The translations under genes and the position numbers were made by a program. A DNA stretch of 22,285 nt. Origin: CAYVXE01 sp964455375 (GTDB taxonomy: Bacteria; Zhuqueibacterota; Zhuqueibacteria; Oceanimicrobiales; Oceanimicrobiaceae). The stretch covers positions 1-22,285 of the forward strand of contig CAYVXE010000073.1 in NCBI GenBank assembly GCA_964455375.1. The letters run 5' to 3'. The notes beneath the pieces were generated by a model, which saw nothing but the letters and a program-made list of their open reading frames with translations, searched no databases and was not told where the DNA came from. Below are positions 15,914-22,285 of the stretch, in pieces. The stretch's first letter is position 1, and every line of letters starts with the position of its first letter.

Positions 15914-16960
15914 ATGATGTTACATATCGAATCCACCAAACTTAGAACATGTGGAGAGGTCAGAGAGACCATCCAGGATGCCTGCTCCAGGAAGGCACAT
16001 CTTGCACGATTCTACACGTTAGGTAGCAGTGAAGAAGGGCGACCCATTGACGCCGTGGTGTTGGGTCATGGCAAACGAAACGTCAGTCTCATCGCCGGTG
16101 CACATTCAGATGAGCCGGCAGGGCCGGAAACCTTGCGGCACCTCATCATCGACGGATTGAAAGAGGACTCAACGCTGACGCCGTGGTTGAAAGATTTCAC
16201 CTTCATCATCATTCCACACATCAATCCGGATGGAGAGGCCAGGAACCAAACCTGGATAAAAGAATGGCCCGATTTTGAGTCTTATCTGCAAAACGTTTTT
16301 CGTGAGCTGCCGGGACGGGATGTTGAATTCGGTTTTCCTCACATGCGAGTGGAAAATAAATTAGTGAGCGAGTTTCTAAAAGACTTTGCTCCCTTCGAGG
16401 TTCATACGAGTTTACACGGCATGGGAGTTGCGGACGGCGCCATGCTGCTCATCGAAAAACATTGGATCGTGCGCACAAAAGAGCTGCAAAAAAAGTATGC
16501 CGAAATCCTCAAAAGTAGGCGCTTGCAGCTACACGATCACGATCGTAAGGGGGATAAGGGATTTCAATATATCGGACCTGGATTTACAACCACACCCGAA
16601 GGCCAGGCGATGCAGACCTATTTTCGCTCGATTGGTGACGAAGAGACTGCAAATCGTTTTCATCTCAGTTCCATGGAATATGTGCGAACTCTGGGAGGAG
16701 ACCCGCTTTGCCTGGTAACGGAGATACCGTTATTTTACATTCAAAAACAGATACCCCAACCGCAACCCGGGGTCCCGACTGCCTTTTTGAAGTTCAAGAA
16801 AATTCTGCCTGATTTGCGGCAAAAACTTGCACTGCATCAATCCATTCAGAAGGGCCTTGCTGAATTCAACATCAAACATTTGCCGTTAGACTTGCTCGTT
16901 AATTTGCAATTTCAGGCCATCAAACTGGGACTTGAAACAATTTTAAAAACAGGTGTCTGA
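15914..16960 (+). CDS. M14-family zinc carboxypeptidase-like protein
   Basis: This 348-residue protein has the M14 metallopeptidase/deacylase fold. It shows the zinc ligands His64 and Glu67 in AGAHSDEPAG, a third His in FEVHTSLHGM (His164 or His168), IIPHINPDGEARN in between, and the catalytic Glu270 in VTEIPLF. The family includes carboxypeptidases and also N-acyl amino acid hydrolases such as succinylglutamate desuccinylase, and the specificity cannot be decided here. No signal peptide is visible, so it is probably cytoplasmic. AAAGGGG (15906-15912) directly precedes the start; spacing suits the second ATG (15917) better than the first (15914). It is tightly linked to the upstream transporter, suggesting that one imports what the other cleaves. 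Confidence 0.85.
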   Translation: MMLHIESTKLRTCGEVRETIQDACSRKAHLARFYTLGSSEEGRPIDAVVLGHGKRNVSLIAGAHSDEPAGPETLRHLIIDGLKEDSTLTPWLKDFTFIIIPHINPDGEARNQTWIKEWPDFESYLQNVFRELPGRDVEFGFPHMRVENKLVSEFLKDFAPFEVHTSLHGMGVADGAMLLIEKHWIVRTKELQKKYAEILKSRRLQLHDHDRKGDKGFQYIGPGFTTTPEGQAMQTYFRSIGDEETANRFHLSSMEYVRTLGGDPLCLVTEIPLFYIQKQIPQPQPGVPTAFLKFKKILPDLRQKLALHQSIQKGLAEFNIKHLPLDLLVNLQFQAIKLGLETILKTGV

Positions 16961-17012
16961 TACATCCGTTTCTTGTTTTAGGATGGATTACCTGATAAAT
17001 TCAAAGGAAAAT

Positions 17013-18666
17013 ATGATTAGCAAAACACAGCGACGAAAGACTTTAGAAAAGCAAATCAAACGCATACAAAACAAACTCGACCGGCTTAAAGCTGCAAGTA
17101 ATCGTTTTAGCAGAATCCGGCTTTTTACCTTTTTTGCCGGCGCCGGTCTGGGAATTACCCTGTATTACGTTGTGAACACCTGGTTAGGGTGGTCGGTCCT
17201 CGGATTGGCATTTCTCATTTTTAATGTTGAAGTTTTTCTGCACCGCAAAGTGGAATCTGCTATTTTGCGTTACTCCATTTGGCAGCAAATCAAACAAACG
17301 CAGCTTGCGCGTTTAACGCTGGATTGGCAGAAAATTCCTGTGCCGCGAATCGGCAGTCCGTCAAAAGATCATCCGTTTGCCATCGACTTGGATCTCACCG
17401 GTGAAAATTCCCTGCANNNNNNNNNNNNNNNNNNNNNNNNNNNNNNNNNNNNNNNNNNNNNNNNNNNNNNNNNNNNNNNNNNNNNNNNNNNNNNNNNNNN
17501 NNNNNNNNNNNNNNNNCGCGGTTTTAGTTTTTCTTAAAGCGACCCTTCAGATACCATCCTTTTGGCTTTTATCTTTTGTCTCTTACGGCATCATTTACTT
17601 TATGAATGCCGGACAATTGGACAGTTTATTGGACGATTCGGTATTTCTGTCGGAAGAACTCAAAAAATTGAACGTTATTTTCAAATTCCTTGAGAATTAT
17701 TCTTTCTCCCAAAAAGATGCTTTACAAAACTTGTGCAGAATGTTTGACGACCCACGGAACCGTCCTTCCAGACAACTGAGACGCGTTTCTCTACTCAATT
17801 GGGCGGTAGGTCTGCGCATGAATCCCCTGGTCAGGCTTATTCTGAACGCTCCTTTTCCATGGGATTTTTTTGTGGCCAAACAGATGGACACATTAAAAAG
17901 TGACCTGGCAAACCATTTGCCGCAATGGCTGGAAACATTTTTTGAGCTGGAATCTCTTATTTCACTGGCCAACTTTGCATTCCTGAATCCGAACACGACC
18001 TTCCCCAACATTTCGGACTCCGAATCCAAGACTGTTTTTGAAACAAAAAATATGGGACACCCGCTTATTCCCGAAGCACAAAAAAAACGCAATCATTTTT
18101 CCATTGCAACGGTGGGTAGTATTTCGTTGATCACCGGGTCGAACATGTCAGGGAAAAGTACCTTTCTGAAAACAATGGGCACGAATTTAAGTTTAGCCTT
18201 TGCGGGCGGTGCGGTCGACGCCACGTCGTTTAATACCCGGCTTTTCCGGATGTTTACCTGCATTCACATCAACGACTCGATTACGGATGGTTTCTCTTTT
18301 TTCTATCGCGAGGTCAGACGGTTAAAATCGTTGCTCGACGCTTTAACGACCGAAACAGAGCTGCCGCTTTTCTTTTTGATCGATGAAATCTTTAAAGGCA
18401 CCAATAATCGCGAGCGGTTAATCGGCAGCCGGTCTTACATTCAGGCACTGGCAAAGCTGCCGGGACTTGGCCTCATCAGCACACATGATTTGGAACTAAC
18501 CCACCTGGCTGAAAGCATCCCACAATTGCACAATTACCACTTCCGGGAAGACATAAAAAACGGTAAAATGATCTTCGACTACCAGATGCGACCCGGCCCC
18601 TGCCCCACAACCAATGCATTGAAAATTATGGAAATGGAGGGACTGCCCATCGATGACCGTTTGTGA
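17013..18666 (+). CDS. Membrane-anchored MutS-like ATPase (interrupted by assembly gap)
   Basis: One gene, split by 100 N, encodes a MutS-family ATPase with membrane segments. The N-terminal part has a basic coiled coil (residues 5-34) and two hydrophobic helices (about 36-56 and 60-78), then a DLDLTGENSL motif just before the gap. After the gap come another hydrophobic stretch, a helical core, and the MutS ATPase with Walker A ITGSNMSGKSTFLKTMG, Walker B FFLIDEIFKGTNNRER and the switch STHDLELT. Mismatch-recognition domains are absent. ATG 17013 follows AAAGGA (17003-17008) at good spacing; a GTG at 16953 in the end of the peptidase gene is less likely. About 134 residues precede the gap and 382 follow it. 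The reading frame across the N run is not meaningful. The function of this family is unknown to me. Confidence 0.85.
17417..17516. other. Assembly gap of 100 N
   Basis: Exactly 100 undetermined bases lie inside the MutS-like gene. The round number suggests a scaffolding placeholder, so true length is unknown. The flanking coding sequence is in two different frames relative to the gap, which is what a wrong placeholder length would give. It need not be a frameshift. Confidence 0.98.
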
Positions 18667-18836
18667 ACTCCGTTTGTGGTTCATCGAAGTGAATAAATAG
18701 CCCAACCTATACCCAGCGATTGCCCTTCCACGTCGTGCGGCTGCCTGGTCAAAATGACAAACAGGAAGAGGCGTTTTCGGTCAATTACAATTTGATGCTG
18801 TCCTGTACCGTGCTCATGACAATTACAATATTTTGC

Positions 18837-18864
18837 TTGCACATCGTCAGGCAATTTTTATCTT
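18837..18864 (+). promoter_or_regulatory. Possible sigma-70-type promoter for malate dehydrogenase
   Basis: TTGCAC (18837-18842) and TATCTT (18859-18864) are separated by 16 bases and lie about 55 bases before the mdh start, in the 253-base spacer after the MutS-like gene. The boxes match a housekeeping promoter only partly. The spacer also contains AATTACAAT twice (near 18783 and 18822), whose meaning is unknown. Confidence 0.28.
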
Positions 18865-18919
18865 AATAATCGTAGAGAAAACGAACATCTGAAATGACTT
18901 TTAACAAGGAGAAACCACA

Positions 18920-19900
18920 ATGAATTCTGTAAAAGTTGCTGTAACAGGCGCTGCTGGACATATTGGTTACGCACTTCTACCGAGACTTGCCTCAGGGGAA
19001 GTTTTCGGAGCAGATACAAAAATTTCGTTACAATTGCTGGAAATCACACCGGCTCTGAAAGCCCTGGAAGGTGTGGTCATGGAACTCAAGGACTGCGCCT
19101 TTCCGCTGCTGGAAAATATCGTTGTCACAGACGATGCGGAAACCGCATTTGATGGTGTTAACTGGGCGTTACTGGTAGGGTCCAAACCACGCTCCAAAGG
19201 GATGGAACGCGGCGATCTTATTCGTGAAAACGGCCCTATTTTTGTAGGGCAGGGAAAGGCGCTTGCAGCCAGAGCAGCGGACGACATCCATGTGTTGGTC
19301 GTCGGCAACCCGGCAAATACCAACTGCCTCATCGCCATGCACAATGCGGGTGACATTCCGCGGGATCGTTTTGCCGCCATGACCCGTCTCGATCAAAACC
19401 GGGCGCAGTCGCAGCTCGCAGAAAAAGCCGGCGTGCCCATCAGTAAGGTGACAAACGTAACCATCTGGGGAAATCACAGCGCCACCCAGTACCCAGACGC
19501 TGAGAATGCCAAAATAGACGGTAAGCCGGCCACCGATGTCATCGGGCATGTGGAATGGCTGCGCAGTGAATTCATTACGACGGTCCAAAAACGTGGTGCA
19601 GCCATCATCGAAGCCCGCGGGTTATCTTCTGCGGCTTCCGCGGCAAATGCGGCGCTGGATCATGTGAAAAGCGTCATCTCGCCGACGCCAGCAGGAAACT
19701 GGTTCTCAGCGAGTGTTCCCTCTGACGGCAGCTATGGCATCGATGAAGGTTTGATTTTTTCATTTCCGCTAACCAGCGATGGAAACGCTAACCTGGACAT
19801 TGTTCAGGGCTTAAGTCATAGCGATTTTGCCAAAGAGAAAATTGCAAAAACCACAGAAGAACTGCGTCACGAAAAATCCATCGTTGCCGATTTGCTATAA
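18920..19900 (+). CDS. mdh: Malate dehydrogenase
   Basis: This 326-residue cytoplasmic enzyme interconverts malate and oxaloacetate with NAD(H), a TCA-cycle step. The Rossmann motif TGAAGHIG (residues 9-16) lies at the N-terminus. Substrate-binding Arg91 and Arg97 lie in GSKPRSKGMERGD, Asp158 and Arg161 lie in TRLDQNRA, and catalytic His186 is in TIWGNHSATQYPD. The pattern LQLLEITPALKALEG with an acidic residue after the second strand fits NAD preference and the cytosolic-type MDH subgroup, rather than the LDH-like tetrameric type. AAGGAG (18906-18911) is a strong ribosome binding site for ATG 18920. The gene appears monocistronic: a long spacer lies on both sides. Confidence 0.97.
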   Translation: MNSVKVAVTGAAGHIGYALLPRLASGEVFGADTKISLQLLEITPALKALEGVVMELKDCAFPLLENIVVTDDAETAFDGVNWALLVGSKPRSKGMERGDLIRENGPIFVGQGKALAARAADDIHVLVVGNPANTNCLIAMHNAGDIPRDRFAAMTRLDQNRAQSQLAEKAGVPISKVTNVTIWGNHSATQYPDAENAKIDGKPATDVIGHVEWLRSEFITTVQKRGAAIIEARGLSSAASAANAALDHVKSVISPTPAGNWFSASVPSDGSYGIDEGLIFSFPLTSDGNANLDIVQGLSHSDFAKEKIAKTTEELRHEKSIVADLL

Positions 19901-19984
19901 AACAGACTTTCGCGCTACCGCATGGTTACAAACATTTCATCAGGAAACAAGGGCATTTAGAAAGAAAAAGGACTTACACTAACA

Positions 19985-20109
19985 AGACTGTCGAAAAAGT
20001 CGACTTTAAATAAATCTTCATGCTGAGCGTTAAACATGATTTAAAAACAATGGGTTACAGCCTTCGACTACACTCAAGCTGAAGTGGAAAACTACTTTTT
20101 CGGCAGTCT
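19985..20109. repeat. MITE-like palindromic element with 16-bp terminal inverted repeats
   Basis: The left end AGACTGTCGAAAAAGT (19985-20000) is the inverse of the right end ACTTTTTCGGCAGTCT (20094-20109) with one mismatch in 16. A second, imperfect inverted pair is nested inside: CTTCATGCTGAGCG (20016-20029) against CCTTCGACTACACTCAAGCT (20061-20080). The 125-base element has no coding capacity, which fits a non-autonomous transposable or REP-like palindrome. I see no obvious target-site duplication. Confidence 0.65.
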
Positions 20110-20281
20110 CAATACTTAGGGAACACCTCTGCATGCACACAGGATTTCCTTACACGATTCAAATAATAGAGAATTTTGGTTTTCAGGTTGAAACCTTAGA
20201 CATTTCCGAGTTCATTAAAGCCGAGGCCGGTCTCACCTGTTTGAGCTTGCTTTACAACGTTTAATTTTCCAACAAAAATCT

Positions 20282-20298
20282 TGAAATTCATAATTTCA
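20282..20298. promoter_or_regulatory. Perfect 7-3-7 palindrome upstream of htpG
   Basis: TGAAATT (20282-20288), a three-base spacer and AATTTCA (20292-20298) form a perfect inverted repeat about 90 bases before the htpG start. The size suits a dimeric repressor site. It is AT-rich, so chance is possible, and it does not resemble a CIRCE element. Confidence 0.3.
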
Positions 20299-20388
20299 TT
20301 GATTACATTACCTGCCGAAATTTTTATTCGCTACGCACAAAAATCATTTACATTGTAATAATTCCATGCAAAAGAAGGATTGATAAAA

Positions 20389-22251
20389 ATGGCAACAAAA
20401 GCACAAAAGAAAGCACAGGAATTTGAATATAAAGCCGAAATGAAGCAACTGCTGCATTTGATCATCCATTCTCTCTACACACACCCGGAGGTGTTCTTAA
20501 GGGAACTCATTTCAAATGCTTCCGATGCTCTCAATAAAATTCGTTTCAGAATGCTCACCGATTCGAATGTCCTCGACCCGGATGCAGACTTGAACATAAA
20601 AATCGAATTGGACTCAAAAAAGCAAACCATCTCTATCGTGGACAGTGGCGTCGGTATGACTAAAGAGGAACTCATTAACAACCTCGGTACGGTTGCCAGT
20701 TCCGGCACAATGCAATTCCTGCAGCAAATGCAGGAAAGCGGCAAACCTCTGGACGGCGATCTCATCGGTCAGTTTGGGGTGGGATTCTATTCCGTGTTCA
20801 TGGTTACCGATGACGTTACGGTGGAAACCCGCCATGCTGACCCTGACTCGAAAGGCTACCGCTGGCAATCAAGCGGAGAAGGAACATTCTCCATCGAAGA
20901 AATCCACAAAGAAACCCGTGGCACAAAAATTTCCTTCAAATTAAAAGACGAGCATAAGGAGTTCAGCGAAGAGTACCGGGTAAAAAATATTATTCAGAAA
21001 TACTCAAATTTTGTCGACTTCCCGATTTTTGTCGGCAAAGAAGAAGTCAACCGGGTGAGCGCTCTGTGGCATAAACGCAAAGACGACATCAAAGAGGAAG
21101 AGTTAACGGAATTTTACAAATTTATTTCAAACGACTTCAACCCGCCGCTGGGACATTTGCACCTGTCCATCGAAGGTGCGGTAAACTTCAAGGCGCTTAT
21201 TTTCATTCCGGATACTGCTCCTTCCACATTCACCAAAGAGCATCTGGAAAAATCACTGCATCTTTATTCAAATAAGGTCTTTATACAGGATGACTGCAAA
21301 GAATTGCTTCCGGAGTATTTACGATTCTTAAAAGGCGTGGTAGATACCGAAGACCTGCCTCTGAACGTCTCCCGTGAAGTCACTCAAAACAGCCCGGTGA
21401 TGGCAAAAATAAGAAATACGATTATCTCTAAACTATTTGCCTTTTTAGATGACTGGTCAAAAAATGACAAAGAGAAATTCAAAAAATTTCATCAGAATTT
21501 CGGACAGATGTTTAAAATTGGCATCAATACAGATTTTGCCAATAAAGACAAAATTGTAGATCTGTTACGTTTTGAAAGTACTAAAACGGCAAAGGGTGAA
21601 TTCACCTCCTTGAAAGAGTATGTCAGCAACATGAAGAAAGACCAGAAAGAAATTTACTATCTTACCGGCGAACACCGGGATGAACTGACTCGTCATCCGA
21701 ACCTGGAATATTTCCGCAAAAATGATCTCGAAGTCCTTCTGCTGTCAGACCCCATGGACGTGTTTGTGATTCCTGGTATTCACGAATACAACAAAAAAGA
21801 ACTCAAATCCATCGACAAAGCGGACCTGGACTTCAAACAGGATGCCAAGGAAAAAGGGGAAGAATTAAGCGAAAACCTGGCAACGTCCCTCATCGATATT
21901 TTCAAAAAGACGCTGGGAGACAAAGTGGAGGATGTCATTGCGTCGAAGCGGTTGGTGGATTCAGCGGCGACACTGGTGGTGGGCAAAGAAGGCATGGACA
22001 AGCAGATGGAAAAGATGATGAAGATGATGAACCAGGATTACGCCGGCTCGAAGAAGATCCTCGAAATCAACTTGTCCCACCCTTTAATTAAGAATCTCGG
22101 CAGCAAGATCATCGGCGATGAAAACGACCCGGTCTTGCGCTCGAGCATTTTACAGATTTACGATGGCGCACTGCTCATCGAAGGAAATTTGGTGGAACCG
22201 ACGGAATTTGTCAACCGCATGACCGAATTAATGGTCGAAGCGACGAAGTAA
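20389..22251 (+). CDS. htpG: Molecular chaperone HtpG (Hsp90 family)
   Basis: This 620-residue cytoplasmic chaperone has the three Hsp90 domains. The N-terminal GHKL ATPase shows RELISNASDALNK (catalytic Glu39, Asn43), VDSGVGM (Asp85) and GQFGVGFYSVF (127-137). The middle domain has the ATP-contacting Arg329 in LNVSREVTQ. The C-terminal dimerisation domain lacks the eukaryotic MEEVD tail, as usual in bacteria. ATP-driven clamp closing remodels client proteins, often with DnaK. ATG 20389 is chosen over TTG 20380 because AAGAAGGA (20372-20379) is correctly spaced before it and the TTG lies within that site. The gene is complete, with its stop 34 bases before the window end. Confidence 0.97.
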   Translation: MATKAQKKAQEFEYKAEMKQLLHLIIHSLYTHPEVFLRELISNASDALNKIRFRMLTDSNVLDPDADLNIKIELDSKKQTISIVDSGVGMTKEELINNLGTVASSGTMQFLQQMQESGKPLDGDLIGQFGVGFYSVFMVTDDVTVETRHADPDSKGYRWQSSGEGTFSIEEIHKETRGTKISFKLKDEHKEFSEEYRVKNIIQKYSNFVDFPIFVGKEEVNRVSALWHKRKDDIKEEELTEFYKFISNDFNPPLGHLHLSIEGAVNFKALIFIPDTAPSTFTKEHLEKSLHLYSNKVFIQDDCKELLPEYLRFLKGVVDTEDLPLNVSREVTQNSPVMAKIRNTIISKLFAFLDDWSKNDKEKFKKFHQNFGQMFKIGINTDFANKDKIVDLLRFESTKTAKGEFTSLKEYVSNMKKDQKEIYYLTGEHRDELTRHPNLEYFRKNDLEVLLLSDPMDVFVIPGIHEYNKKELKSIDKADLDFKQDAKEKGEELSENLATSLIDIFKKTLGDKVEDVIASKRLVDSAATLVVGKEGMDKQMEKMMKMMNQDYAGSKKILEINLSHPLIKNLGSKIIGDENDPVLRSSILQIYDGALLIEGNLVEPTEFVNRMTELMVEATK

Positions 22252-22285
22252 AACGTCCCCCTTCATTTAGAATCAAGTTAACCCT

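Larger units (their letters stand above)
19901..20379. other. Intergenic region between mdh and htpG
   Basis: There is no gene in this 479-base stretch. It contains a MITE-like repeat (19985-20109), an AT-rich tract with a 7-3-7 palindrome (20282-20298) and presumably the htpG promoter. TTGATT at 20299-20304 abuts the palindrome and could be a -35 box, but the -10 is unclear. No CIRCE-type heat-shock element was recognised, and I see no clear terminator after mdh. Confidence 0.65.

Noticed and set aside
17377..17537. Frameshifted pseudogene in the MutS-like gene
   Set aside because: The frame change occurs only across the N run, whose length is arbitrary; both halves keep intact motifs.
1..22285. 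CRISPR array, tRNA, rRNA or integrase
   Set aside because: Reading both strands I saw no regularly spaced direct repeats, no tRNA-like cloverleaf, and no recombinase or transposase protein.

Overview
The window is a densely coded chromosomal stretch, about 22.3 kb, with every convincing gene on the + strand. AT-rich spacers, few strong Shine-Dalgarno sites, a hybrid kinase with a two-component-type beta-propeller sensor, and the order YqeY, CvpA, MutS2 suggest a Gram-negative bacterium of the Bacteroidota/Calditrichota/KSB1-like group. That placement is inference, because no rRNA or other phylogenetic marker is present. A run of exactly 100 N shows that this is a scaffolded draft or metagenome assembly.

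Region by region: (1) 1-401 is non-coding and holds a degenerate dispersed-repeat pair. (2) 402-4739 holds housekeeping genes: a GatB/YqeY-domain protein, a CvpA-family membrane protein, MutS2 overlapping cvpA, and an inositol-monophosphatase-family enzyme. (3) 4859-13085 is a signalling cassette: a free HPt protein, a STAS anti-sigma-antagonist-like protein, a 7TM/PAS/PAS hybrid histidine kinase with three receiver domains, and a second hybrid kinase with a signal peptide, a 14-blade periplasmic propeller, a Y_Y_Y domain and two receivers. The two kinases overlap by 14 nt and are clear paralogues from the dimerisation domain to the C-terminus. No DNA-binding output is encoded here. (4) 13313-18666 is a tight gene run: a cytoplasmic reductive-dehalogenase/QueG-like protein with two 4Fe-4S motifs, a sodium:neurotransmitter-symporter-family transporter, an M14-type metallopeptidase, and a membrane-anchored MutS-like ATPase interrupted by the assembly gap. 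(5) 18920-19900 is malate dehydrogenase. (6) 19901-20379 is intergenic and carries a MITE-like element with near-perfect terminal inverted repeats and a short palindrome upstream of htpG. (7) 20389-22251 is HtpG (Hsp90).

Most genes are ordinary. The most distinctive part is the HPt-STAS-kinase-kinase cassette. It looks like a multistep phosphorelay in which two very different sensors (a membrane 7TM/PAS input and a large periplasmic propeller) share one transmitter/receiver chassis, placed beside a partner-switching-type STAS protein. The reductive-dehalogenase-like protein without export signal or membrane anchor, and the symporter with Ala at the usual TM1 gate arginine, are also worth attention. 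No CRISPR array, tRNA, rRNA, integrase or intact insertion sequence was recognised.
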